Assembly (NCBI RefSeq): GCF_904849725.1
Contig: NC_058524.1
Location: forward strand, 548,579,763-548,643,762
DNA: 64,000 bases
DNA from: Hordeum vulgare subsp. vulgare
Taxonomy: Eukaryota > Streptophyta > Magnoliopsida > Poales > Poaceae
Direction: 5' to 3'
Shown: positions 34,038 through 45,068 of the stretch, in pieces
How positions within the stretch are numbered: position 1 is the stretch's first letter
Layout: the number at the start of each line of letters is the position of its first letter
Translations under genes and position numbers: made by a program
Notes under the pieces: model-generated
What the model was told of the DNA's origin: nothing
What the model saw: the letters and a program-made list of their open reading frames with translations, nothing else
The model's database searches: none

Positions 34038-35590
34038 TGCTACGGTAACAAAAGTCCTTCCTTGGCGCTAGGAATTCTTCTTGCTACTTCTCTTGTTTGC
34101 GTCGGTTTTTCCCTTGAAGAGGAAAGGGTGATGCAGCACAGAAGCAGTAAGTATTTCCCTCAGTTTGAGAACCAAGGTATCGATCCAGAAGGAGGGTATG
34201 ATCAAGTCCAGAGTACCTGCGCAAACACAAACAAGCTTGCACCCAACGCTTCAAAGGGGTTGTCAATCCCTTCAAGATTGTTTGCGAAGTGAGATCTGAA
34301 GGCGGAAAGTGCAACGAAGTAAAAAGTGTAAGGCTGAAAATATGGTGTGGAGTAGACCCGGGGGCCATAGTGTTCACTAGAGGCTTCTCTCAAAATAGCA
34401 AATATCATGGTGGGTGAACAAATTACTGTCGAGCAATTGATAGAACCGCGCAAAGTTATGACGATGTCTAAGGCAATGATCATACTTATAGCCATCACGT
34501 CCTAGACAAGTAGACCGATACTTTCTGAATCTACTACTATTACTCCACACATCGACCGCTATCCAGCATGCATCTAGTGTATTGAGTTCATGATGAACAG
34601 AGTAACGCCTTAAGCAAGATGACATGATGTAGAGGGATAATCTCAAACCAATGATGAAAACCCCATATTTTTACCCTTGATGGCAGCAACACGATGCGTG
34701 CCTCGCTACCCCTTCTATCACTGGGTGAGGTCACCGCACGGTATGAACCCAAAACCAAGCACTTCTCCCATTGCAAGAATCATAGATCTAGTTGGCCAAA
34801 CAAAACCCACAACTCGAAGAGAATTACAAGGATATGAAATCATGCATAAGAGAGATCAGAAGAAACTCAAATAAGATTCATAGATAATCTGATCATAAAT
34901 CCACAATTCATCGGATCTCGACAAACACACCACAAAATAAGATTACATCGGATAGATCTCCATGAAGATCATGGAGAACTTTGTATTGAAGATCCAAGAG
35001 AGAGAAGAAGCCATCTAGCTACTAGCTATGGACCCGTAGGTCTATGGTGAACTACTCACGCATCATCGGAGAGGTCATGGTGTTGATGAAGAAGCCCTCC
35101 TTGTCTGAATCCCCCCTCCGGCAGGACACCAGAACGTGCCCGAGATGGGATCTTGCGGAGACATAAGCTTGCGGCGGCAGAAAAGTTCTTTCGATGATCT
35201 CCTGATTTTTTGGGATTTTTAGGGAATATATAGGCGCAACCCCTAGGGTAGAGGGCGCCCAGGGGGCCCACAAGCCCGTGGGCTGCGGCCTCCCCCATGG
35301 CCGCGGGGTGGGGGCTTGTGGGTCCCTGAGGCCCCCCTGCCTTAGCTCTCAAGCTTCCCGATCTTCTTCCGTTACGGAAAAAATCTTTTCGGGAATTATC
35401 TTCCGTTTGGACTCTGTTTCAAAATCTCCTCTATAAGGGGTCAAAATCATGGAAAAAAAGGAACTGACACTTGGCACTGAGTTAATAAGTTAGTCCCAAA
35501 AAATATATAAAAGGAATGCAAAACATCCAAAGTTTGACAAGATAATAGCATCAAACCATCAAAAATTATAGATACGTTGGAGATGTATCA
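34038..35590 (-). repeat. G3 5' LTR
   Basis: 1553 bp. It differs from the 3' LTR mainly by an extra GC-rich stretch near 35283-35305 and scattered substitutions, many at CpG sites (its tip reads TGATACATCTCC). Confidence 0.85.
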
Positions 35591-35900
35591 TCCATCACCG
35601 ATCCAATGCCTACGAGTTTTTCCTACTGGTCCTTGCTACGTTACTTTGCCGCTACTGTTGTCACTTCTGCTATTGTTACCGCTACTGTTGTCACTGCTGC
35701 TACTGTTACCGTTGCTATCACACTACTTTGCTACTGATACTTTGCTACAGATACTAAGTCTTTCAGGTGTGGTTGAATTGACAAGTCAACTGCTAATACT
35801 CGAGAATATTCTTTGCTTCCCCTTGTGTCGAATCAACAAATTTGGGTTGAATAGTCTACCCTCGAAAACTGTTGTAATCCCCTATACTTGTGGGTTATCA
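35591..35900 (+). repeat. G1 3' LTR, second piece
   Basis: Resumes with the duplicated TCCAT and matches the last 300 bp of the G1 5' LTR (from about 8727) through the GGTTATCA end. Confidence 0.85.
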
Positions 35901-38900
35901 GTATTCGATACCAGTTATGTTGCTCATATTTGCAACTCGAAACAGGAACTCCGGAATAAGCGAAGGCTGGCGAAGGATGAAGTGACGATGCGCGTGAGAA
36001 ATGGTTCCAAGGTTGATGCAATCGCCGTTGGCACAGTTTCAGTTCAGTTACCATAAGGATTAGTTATGAACTTAAATAATTGTTATCTAGTGTGTGCACT
36101 AAGCATGAACACTATATCTGGATCTTGTTTATTGCTAGACGGTTACTCGTTTAAGTCAGAGAATAGTGGTTGTTCTATTTCTATGAGTAATATCTTTTAT
36201 GGTCATGCACCCAATGTCAGAAGATTGTTCATATTGAATCTTGATAGCGATGATACATATATACATAACATTGAGACCAAAAGAGTTAGAGTTAACAATG
36301 ATAGCGCCATGTTTTTGTGGCACAGCTGCTTAGGTCATATTGGTGTAAAGCGCATGAAGAAACTCCATCCCAATGGACTTTTGGAGTCACTTGACTTTGA
36401 TGCACTTGACACGTGCGGACCTTGCCTCATGGGAAATATGACTAAGACTCTGTTCCCCGGAACAATGGAGCGTGCAAGTGACTTATTGTAAATCATACAT
36501 ACCGACGTGTGTGGTCCGATGAGTGTGGAGGCGCGCAGCGGATATCGTTATTTTCAAACCTTCACTGACGATTTAAGTAGATATGGTTATGTCTACTTGA
36601 TGAAGCACAAGTCTGAAACGTTTGAGAAGTTCAAGCAATTTCAGAGTGAAGTTGAAAATCATCCTAACAAGAAGATCAAGTTCCTACGGTTTGATCGTGA
36701 GGGTGAATATCTGAGTTTCGAGTTTGGTGCTCACTTAAGACAATGTGAAATTGTTTCATAATTGACACCGCCTGGAACACCACAGCGTAATGGTGTGTCC
36801 GAACATCGTAATCGTACTTTATTGGAGATGGTGCAATCTATGATGTCTCTTACTGATTTGCCGTTATCGTTTTGGGGTTATACATTAGAGACAGCTGCAT
36901 GCACTTTAAGTAGGGCACCATCAAAATCCATTGAGACGACACCATACGAACTGTGGTATGGCAAAAGACCAAAATTGTCGTTTCTTAAAGTTTGGGGATG
37001 TGATGCTTATGTCCAAAAGGTTCAGCCTGAAAAGCTCGAACCCAAAGAGGAAAAGTGTGTCTTCATAGGTTACCCAAAAGAGACAGTTGGGTATACCTTC
37101 TATCTCAAATCCGAGGGCAAAGTGTTTGTTGCTAAAAATGGAGCTTTTCTTGAGAAGGAGTTTCTCTCGAAAGAATTGAGTGCGAGGAAGATAGAACTTG
37201 ATGAGATTGTCGAACCTCTAATCCCTCTAGATGGTGGCACACGGCAAGGGGAAACCCGTGTCGTTGCAAAACCGGTTGAGGATGAAGTTAACGATGATGA
37301 TCATGAAACTTCGGATCAAGTTCCTATTGGACCTCGCACGTCGACAAGATCACGTACTGCTCCTGAGTGGTACGGTAATCCTGTCTTATCAATTATGTTG
37401 TTAGACAACAATGAAGCTGCGAATTATGAAGAAGCAATGGTGGGGCCGGATTCCAACAAATGACTGGAGGCCATGAAGTCCGAGATAGGATCCATATATG
37501 AGAACAAAGTGTGGACTTTGGAAGTACTACCTGAAGGCCGCAAGGCTATTGAGAACAAATGGATCTTTAAGAAGAAGACGAACGCGGACGGTAATGTGAC
37601 CGTTTATAAAGCTCGGCTTGTGGCAAAGGTTTTTTCACAAGTTCAAGGAGTTGACTACGACGAGACGTTCTCACCAGTGGCGATGCTTAAGTACGTCTAA
37701 ATCATGTTAGCAATAGCTGCATTTTTCGATTATGAAATCTGGCAGATGGATGTCAAAACGGTGTTCCTTAACGGTTTTCTTAAGGAAGAGTTGTATATGA
37801 TGCAACCCGAATGTTTTGTCGATCCAAAGAATGCTAACAAAGTGTGCAAGCTCCAGCGATCCATTTATGGACTGGTGCAAGCATCTCGGAGTTGGAATAA
37901 GCGCTTTGATGAGGTGATCAAAGCATTTGGGTTTATACAAGTGGTTGGAGAATCTTGTATTTACAAGAAAGTGGGTGGGAGCTCTGTGGAGTTTCTAATA
38001 TTATATGTGGATGCAAATTGCTGATTGGAAACGACGTGGAGCTTTTGGAGAGCATAAAGGATTACTTGAATAAAAGTTTCTCTATGAAGGACCTAGGAGA
38101 AGATGCTTACATTCTAAGCATTAAGATCTATAGGGATAGATCGAGACGCCTGATAGGACTTTTAGAAAGCACATACCTTGATAAAGTTTTGAAGAAGTTC
38201 AAAATGGATCAGTCCAAGAAAGGGCTCTTGCCAGTATTACAAGGTATAAAATTGAGTAAGACTCAGTGCCGAGAAACTGCAGAAGATAGAGAACAAATGA
38301 GTTTCGTCCCCTACCCTTCAGCCGTAGGTTCTATCATGTATGCAATGTTGTGCACTAGACGAGACGTCAGCTTGGCCATAAGTATGGCAGGCAGGTTTCA
38401 GAGTAATCCAGGAGTGGATCACTGACGGTCAAGAATACTCCGAAGTACCTGAAAAGGACTAAGGAAATGTTTCTCGTTTATGGAGGTGAAAAAGAGCTCG
38501 TCGTAAAAGGTTACGTCTACGCAAGTTTTGACACCGATCCGGATGACTCTAAGTCGCAAACTGGATACATATTTATTCTTAGTGGGGGCGCAGTAAGCTG
38601 GTGCAGTTCCAAGAAAAGTGTCATTGCAGATTCTACATGTGAAGCGGAGTACATGGTTGCCTCGGAGGAAGCAAAGGAGGGTGTCTGGATGAAGCAGTTC
38701 ATGACAGATCTTGGAGTTGTGCCGAGCGCACTAAACCCAATAACTCTGTTATGTGACAACACTGGTGCCATTGCCTTAGCAAAGGAACCAAGGTTTCACA
38801 AGAAGACCAAACACATCAAATGACGCTTCAACCTCATCCGCGACTACGTCGAAGGAGAGGACGTGAATATTTGCAAAGTGCACACGGATCTGAATGTAGC

Positions 38901-38950
38901 AGACCCGCTGACTAAACCTCTTCGACAGGCAAAGCATTATCAACACCAGA
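35901..38950 (+). pseudogene. C1 pol remnant: protease, integrase, reverse transcriptase, RNase H
   Basis: Resumes inside the Copia protease (VFDTSYVAHICNSKQ, with D-T-S where D-T/S-G is usual). Then come pre-integrase (NLNNCYLVCALSMN), the HHCC finger (FLWHSCLGH...CGPCLMGN), the integrase core (HTDVCGPM; RFDREGEYLS; PQRNGVSEHRNRTLLE), RT (KNKWIFKKKT-like, DVKTVFLNGFLKEELYMMQP) and RNase H (DSKSQTGY, STCEAEYMVA, DNTGAIALA). From 35901 to about 38010 one frame is kept and broken only by stops at 36054, 36489, 36759, 37461 and 37698. A small deletion at 38011-38016 destroys the YVDD motif and shifts the frame; more shifts follow. Gag is missing altogether. Non-functional. Confidence 0.9.
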
Positions 38951-39017
38951 ACAGTATGGGTGTTTGATTTATTACAACTTAAATCACATGGCGATGTGAG
39001 GAGTAGATTATTGACTC

Positions 39018-39034
39018 TAGTGCAAGTGGGAGAA
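39018..39034 (+). other. C1 polypurine tract
   Basis: CTAGTGCAAGTGGGAGAA directly before the 3' LTR, equivalent to the tracts at 19037 and 55233. Confidence 0.75.
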
Positions 39035-40874
39035 TGTTGGAAATATGCCCTAGAGGCAATGATAAATAGTTATTATTATATTTCCTGTTTAAAGATAATC
39101 GTTTATTATCCATGCTATAATTTTATTGAATGAAAACATAGATACATGTGTGGATACATAGACAAAACAATGTCCCTAGCAAGCCTCTAATTGGCTAGCC
39201 AGTTGATCCAGGATAGTCAAGGTTTTCTGACTATGTGCAAAGTGTTGTTGCTTGATAACTGGACCACATCATTAGAAAAATCATGTGATGGACTAGACCC
39301 AAACTATGAACGTAGCATATTGATCATGTCGTTTTATTGCTAATGTTTTCTGCGTGTCAAGTATTTGTTCCTATGACCATGAGATCATAAAACTCACTGG
39401 CACCGGAGGAATACCTTGTGTGCATCAAACGTCGCAACGTAACTGGGTGACTATAAAGGTGCTCTACAGGTATCTCCGAAGGTGTCCGTTGAGTTAGTAT
39501 GGATCAAGACTGGGATTTGTCACTCCGTGTGATGGAGAGGTATCTCGGGGCCCACTTGGTATTACAACATCACACACAAGCCTTGCAAGCAATGTGACTA
39601 AGTGTAAGTCATGGGATCTTGTATTACGAAACGAGTAAGGAGACTTCCCGGGAACGAGATTGAAATAGGTATGCGGATACCGATGATCGAATCTCGGACA
39701 AGTAACATACCGAAGGACAAAGGGAACGACATACGGGATTATATGAATCCTTGACACTAAGGTTCAACCGATAAGATCTTCGGAGAATATGTAGGGTCCA
39801 ATATGGGCATCCAGGTCCCGCTATTGGATATTGACCGAGGAGTTTCTCGGAGCATGTGTACATAGTTCTCGAACCCGCAGGGTGTGCACACTTAAGGTTC
39901 GATGATGTTTTAGTATAGGTGAGTTATATGTGTGGTTACCGAATGTTGTTCAGAGTCCCGGATGAGCTCACGGACGTCACGAGGGTTTCTGGAATGGTCT
40001 GTAAACGAAGATTGATATATAGGATGGTTTCATTTGGTCACCGGAAAGTTTCTCGCAATTCCGGCAGTGTACCAGGAGTGACGAATGGGTTCCGGGAGAT
40101 CACCGAGAGGGGCCCACCCACCCGGGAGTGAGCCCAAGGCTCTAGGGTGGCGCCACAAGTCCCTAGTGGGCTGGTGGAGTCATCCCAAGGGGCCCATGGT
40201 GCCACTTAAAGAAATACCAAAAGAAAATAAAAGGAAAAAGGAAAAAAAGGGGAGGTGGGAAGGAAGAGGAGGACTCCTCCTTCCCCAAACCGAATTGGAG
40301 GAGAAGTCCTCCTCCTCCTCCTAGCGCCGGCGCACCCCTTGAGGGCTTGGCCCTCAAGGCAAGCCCCTTCCCCTCCCTCCTATATATAGTGGTATTTTAG
40401 GGCTGATTCGAGACAACTTTTGCCACGTGCAACTCAACCCTAGACCACATAGTCCTACCTCTAGATCTCATTTCTGCGGAGCTCGGGCGGAGCCCTGCAG
40501 GAGTAGATCATCACCACCACCGGAGCACCATCACGCTGCCGGAGAACTCATCTACTTCTCTGTCTTGCTTGCTGGATCAAGAAGGCCGAGATCATCATCG
40601 AGCTGTACGTGTGTTGAACGCGGAGGTGCCGTCCGCTCGGCACTAGATTGGAATGGATCGTGGGACGGATCACGGGACGGTTCATGGGATGGTTCGTGGT
40701 GCGGTTCGAGGGACGTGAAGACGTTCCACTACATCAACCGCGTTTCTTAACGCTTCATGTTGTGCGATCTACAAGGGTACGTAGATCCAAATCACCTCTC
40801 GTAGATGGACATCACCATGATAGGTCTTCGTGTGCGTAGGAATTTTTTTGTTTCCCATGCAACGTTCCCCAACA
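39035..40874 (+). repeat. C1 3' LTR
   Basis: 1840 bp, TGTTGGAAATAT...CCCCAACA. It shares the C1-specific variants of the 5' LTR but has five rather than four 12-bp units near 40656-40715. Confidence 0.9.
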
Positions 40875-40879
40875 AATAG

Positions 40880-42248
40880 TGATTGGAACAGAAAAGTAAA
40901 TAAAGTAGTAAATGATGGAGGTGTAAACAATGATGGTGATATGGACCGGAGTCACATGACATTCACTAGTGATGTCTCTCTCCCAAAAGACGATAATCAA
41001 CTATGTTTGGGTAAACAAATCAAAGTTGGGCAATTGATAGAATTATAAACGCACCGCAATGATAATTATGCTACTTGATAGTTAGAGGTTCAATAGTAAT
41101 GGGCATTATGCCAAGACAAGTAGACCGTTTATTCATCAGCATTTACTTACTAATCATCCACCTTGAGATATCTATCCAGAACATCTCGCCGGTATTAAGT
41201 TGCGAGCCCCACCCAAAGTGTAAACTCAAACAGACAACTACATTAACGAACTATGCGTATGGTAAACAATCCTTGCAACCGTGGTCACAAGCACCGTTGT
41301 TTTCTCCCTGGTGGCAACTGCACATCCCCTAGTCTCTTATTTCTGTTACTCAAGCTAGACATCGAGGGGCATGAACCCACAATCATGCATAACGCTCCCT
41401 CTTGGAGTTACAATCTACTACTCGGTCAAAGCAATAAATAGTAACAGAGAAGATGCATGAATCACTAAGTAACATAATATAAAAGGATAATCAAATATAT
41501 AACTCATAACAATCTGAACATAATCTCATAATCCATCGGATCCTAACAAACCGAGCATAGCAGTAGCAAGAGAATTACATAGATGCCTTGATCATGTAGG
41601 GCAGCTCACAAGGACTAACCATTGAAGCACAATATTGGAGAGAAGTCATCACATAGCTACTGGTCATGGACCCATGGTCCAAGGAGGATTACTCATGGCA
41701 CGTCCGGGAAGCGTCCATGGCGGTGGAGAAGCTCCCGGAGGTCAATCCTCCCTCCGACAGGGTGCCGGGAAGAAGTCTCCAGACGCTGCCAACCTCGGAA
41801 GTGTTGCGACGGCGGAGTGATGGAGAAATTTGCGATTCTGGAAGTTGTGGAAGGGTTTCCTCTCGGGACTCTAAATATAGGCCAAAGGAGGACACCGGAG
41901 GAGGTGGGGCCCACCCAGGCGGCCTCCTGGCACGGCCTAGGGCCTGGCCGCGCCAGCAGGTCGCTTGGGCAGCCCCTAGCCCCCCTCTGGCCCATCTTCG
42001 ATGATCCGGAAGCTTCTGTTTCGCTAATTTTTTATATATTTTTCCTGGAATTTTTCGATCTTCGGAAAATTGGGTAAAAGCCCCTGCAAAATAGTCATCA
42101 GCAGACAGAAATTGGCACTGGGTGCACTGAGTTAGTACGTTAGTCCAAATATGTGTAAAATGATATAAAAGTGTAGCAAAACATATAACAATGTCACCCA
42201 AAAGATCATGGAACAAGCAGAAATTATAGATACGTTTGGGACGTATCA
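40880..42248 (-). mobile_element. Solo LTR (G4), second piece
   Basis: Continues the LTR of 4872-5141 after C1; 40875-40879 is the C1 target duplication. On the minus strand it ends with the LTR start TGATACGTCCCAAACGTATC at 42248. Total length without C1 is about 1.64 kb. No second LTR or internal domain is present. The open frames at 41.6-42.3 kb come from its GC-rich middle and have no protein similarity that I recognise. Confidence 0.65.
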
Positions 42249-42529
42249 ACGAGCCTTGGTAGGGCCACAGGCATTGCCCCCCAAGGCGTGCCACCCATAC
42301 TTGTGGGCCCCAAGTTGGCCCTCGGACGGTGATCTTCTCCTATATGAAGAGTTTTACCCCAGAAAAATCAAGAGAAGACTTTCAGGACCTACCGCCGCTG
42401 TTTCATTGCAGAACCTGGACATGCACCCATTTGCTCTTTGGCACAGTGATTCTACTGGGGAAACATTGCCGCAAGAGGTGGGATCGAAGCTATCATCATC
42501 ACCATCGTTCCTCTTATCATGGAAGGCTT
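42249..42529 (+). mobile_element. Gypsy LTR (G0), right piece
   Basis: Continuation of the LTR at 4597-4870 after the nested stack: it begins with the duplicated ACGAG and holds the GC-rich middle of the LTR and CAGAAAAATCAAGAGAAGAC. It is cut at 42529 by the LTR starting TGATATGTCTCC. The rest of this LTR was not found further right, so G0 is truncated. Confidence 0.55.
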
Positions 42530-45068
42530 TGATATGTCTCCAACATATATATAATTTTTAATTGTTACAAGCTATAATATTATCATTCTAGGATGCTTTT
42601 TGGGTGTTTATATACCAATTAATATTATTTTTTAGCACTAATCTATTAGCCCAATGCCCAGTCCTACTTGTTGTTTTCTACATGTTTTTGGCTTTTCAGG
42701 TTTACAGTACCAAACGAAGTCCAATTGCCACAAAACTTTTTTTTGATTTTTTTGTACCAAAAGAAGACTTGGAGGCATCGGGAGGAGACTAGCGCTCCAC
42801 GAGGGAGGCAACACACAACAGGGCGCATCCAGGTGGGTGGATGCGCCCTGATGTGTGATGGCCCCTGGCGCACGTCTTTGTCCTATAAATTCTCAAATAC
42901 CCCCAAACCCCTAGGGAACCTCCCGAAACACTTTTTCGTTGCCGCAAGTATCTTTTCCATCATGAGGCCAAGCGCTTTTCAGGTGCCCTATCAAAGGGGG
43001 GATCGATCACGGAGGCCTCTACATCAATCTTGCTGCTCCCATGCTGATGTGAGTAGTTTACCACATACATATGGGTCCGTATCTAGTACCTAGATGCCTC
43101 TTTCTCTTGATCGTCAATCCAATGACCATCACATCTTCACTTTGATATATCCCATGTAATGCTATTGTGCAGTGTGTTTGTTGGGATCGGATGAATTATG
43201 GGTTAATGTTAAGATTGTTCATGATAAAGATATGAGTCTTCTCTGAATTGTAATCATGTTTTTTAATTATTTTTTTGCGATGAGTAATCATGTTTATTAC
43301 TTGCATGATTATCATAGCTTTGTAAATCTCTTCGATCTATTGAAATAGTTTGGCAAACTATATTGATATTACTTCAGTGGGAGGGGTTGCATTGTAGTGG
43401 GTTCAATCTGTTTGGTTTCTATATCCTAGTAATAGAAGGGGAGAAGATACATCTTTGTATTGTTTCCACTAAGGATAAAACGATGGGGTTAATTCATATT
43501 GATTGTGTTATCTTTGTCTACATCATGTCATCGTTCTCCAAGCATTACTCTATTTGTCATGAACTTAATACGTAGGGAGGTAAGCATAGAAGCGCTCTTG
43601 AAGTGGAGTAATAGTAACAGGTGCAGGAAGCAGTCGGCCTATTTTCTTATGGGCTTGATGCCTGTATACATATGATCATTGTCGTGAATATCACATAACT
43701 ATGCACTTTTCTATTAATTTCCTAACAGTAATTTGTTTATCCACCATATGCCTACGAGAGAGATGCCATTAGGGAAAACCACGGTCCCCGGGTCAATTCA
43801 CTTGTAAGTTTAGAAACGCTACAATACCTCACTTACTTAATTTACTTTATATTTACTTTTCACTTTGCAACTTCTATCTACACACTTTACTTGCTTCCAA
43901 ATAATGAGTCCAAGGGGATTGACAACCCTCTTGCCCGCGTTGGGTGCAAGTGTTTGCTTCTTTTGTGTGTAGTTGCTGAAGACAGGGGTTGTTGTTACTC
44001 CTATTGGTTCAATAAACCTCGGTTCTCTATTGAGGTGTATACTTACCTTTATTGTAATGCATCACCCGTTCCTCTTCACGGAAAACCCAACGCAGATCAC
44101 AAGCATCGGGCTTCATTTTCATTAATATCTTCACCAACACCATCTCATTTCCAAAGCCATATTCATCTCGTGTTCTCAATCTTTCTATCAAACCTCGGAC
44201 TGGTACGTGGGGGTGTTAGTAGTATTGATTATACCTTGTAGTTGGTTCTAGTTGGTTTACTTGGTGGAAGATTATATGTTCAGATTGTTAATCACTTCTT
44301 TATCTCCTCTGATCATGAACACAATCATGATTTGTGAGTAGTTTTATTAGTTATTGAGGATATGGGAGAAGTCTTGCTATAAGTAATCATGTGATGTTGG
44401 TTTTGGTTCAATATTTTGATGATGTGTTGTGTTAAACTTCCTCTAGAGGTGTCGTGCGAATGTTGACTATATGACACATCACCATCTTCGTGCCTGGGGT
44501 AAGGCATTATGGAATTAGTTTGTAGATTATGGGTTGAGGCAGTGACAGAAACTTAAACCCCAATTTATGAATTGTTCCGTAAGGGGCTGATTTGGATCTA
44601 AGTGTGTAATGATATGATTAGATTTATCTTAACTACTGCTCTTGTAGTTTCTGATGCTTGCATGGAGGGTATAGCCAATTAATCATGGGGAAAGTGACTA
44701 GATTATATTCATGTGTGTCCTTGAGAAAACTTTGCTTACTATAAGAAGTATTATCGGGTTGCTCTTGGCAATATTAATGGTTGCGCCACTTGCTTCACCA
44801 TGCTACTTTTGTTACTTGTTACTTGCTACTCCCTCCGTAAACTAATATAAGACCATTTAGCTCACTACTTTAGTGTTCTAAATGCTTTTATATTAGTTTA
44901 TAGAGGGAGTACCAGTTATATAATATTACACTATCTGTCAAATTTATCTTAAAGCATTTGTAGAGAATACCTTGCTGAAAATTGCTAGCCAATTCTTTCT
45001 GCTCCTCGTTGGGTTTAACACTCTTACTTACGAAAGAATCATGATTGATACCCTATACTTGTGGGTCA
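42530..45068 (+). mobile_element. Long Gypsy LTR (G5), solo or truncated
   Basis: Starts TGATATGTCTCCAACATATA, a CpG-decayed form of the TGATACGTCTCCAACGTATC tip, and ends ATACTTGTGGGTCA. Length is about 2.54 kb including a Stowaway. No PBS follows and the flanks (GGCTT and TCCCT) do not match, so it is truncated or rearranged. A second copy of its middle part is at 60447-61089. Confidence 0.65.
44829..44909. mobile_element. Stowaway MITE (81 bp)
   Basis: Ends CTCCCTCCGTAAACTAATAT and its complement ATATTAGTTTATAGAGGGAG form a long terminal inverted repeat, flanked by TA on both sides (44827-44828 and 44910-44911). This is the Tc1/mariner-type Stowaway family of grasses. It sits inside LTR G5. 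Confidence 0.9.

Larger units (their letters stand above)
28811..35590 (-). mobile_element. Gypsy element G3, non-autonomous, minus strand
   Basis: On the minus strand: 5' LTR 35590-34038, PBS at 34027-34010, internal 34037-30348, 3' LTR 30347-28811. TSD TCCAT is perfect (28806-28810 and 35591-35595). The LTR family is that of G2 (TGATACGTCTCCAACGTATC... CCGTAGCA). The 3.7 kb internal region holds one open frame and no gag, protease or RT that I recognise. Its 3' region (about 30348-33000) supplies the sequence deleted from G2. Confidence 0.88.
7632..35900 (+). mobile_element. Athila-like Gypsy element G1, non-autonomous, with G2 and G3 nested
   Basis: 5' LTR 7632-8998 and 3' LTR 28194-28810 plus 35591-35900. 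Both LTRs open with TGATAC(G/A)TCTCCATC and CACTTTTCCAAAC-type sequence and end CTTGTGGGTTATCA. The PBS is at 9010, the polypurine tract AGATTGGGGGAGT ends at 28193. The coding part holds gag, an aspartic protease and an ATHILA-type ORF but no reverse transcriptase, RNase H or integrase. The flanks in C1 (GGCGC and GTATT) do not match, so there is no TSD. Family is tentative (Sabrina/WHAM-like). Confidence 0.82.
5142..40874 (+). mobile_element. BARE1/WIS/Angela-group Copia element C1, with about 28 kb nested inside
   Basis: 5' LTR 5142-6965 and 3' LTR 39035-40874 both start TGTTGGAAATATGCCCTAGA. The 3' LTR ends TTCCCCAACA; the 5' LTR ends TTCCCCGACA. Both share features absent from C2 and C3 (AATGATAAATAG at the start, AAAACATAGATACATG), so they belong together. 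The flanks are AATAC (5137-5141) and AATAG (40875-40879), a TSD with one mismatch. Internal sequence is present at 6966-7631 and 35901-39034. The part between, including gag, is missing and replaced by Gypsy G1. Without G1 the element would be about 7.5 kb. Confidence 0.88.

Noticed and set aside
35577..36056. 159-codon frame beginning in the G1 LTR
   Set aside because: Chance fusion of LTR sequence with the C1 protease remnant; the first half is LTR, only the last 50 codons are Copia.
40427..40750. Frame with repeated D-G-S-(W/R) codons (also 56460-56807)
   Set aside because: Translation of the 12-bp array in Copia LTRs, not a protein repeat.
41622..42294. Overlapping frames of 151 and 201 codons on both strands
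   Set aside because: GC-rich middle of solo LTR G4; no family similarity and no second copy with the frame kept.
44241..44520. Small frames at the end of LTR G5
   Set aside because: Inside an LTR, short, without similarity.
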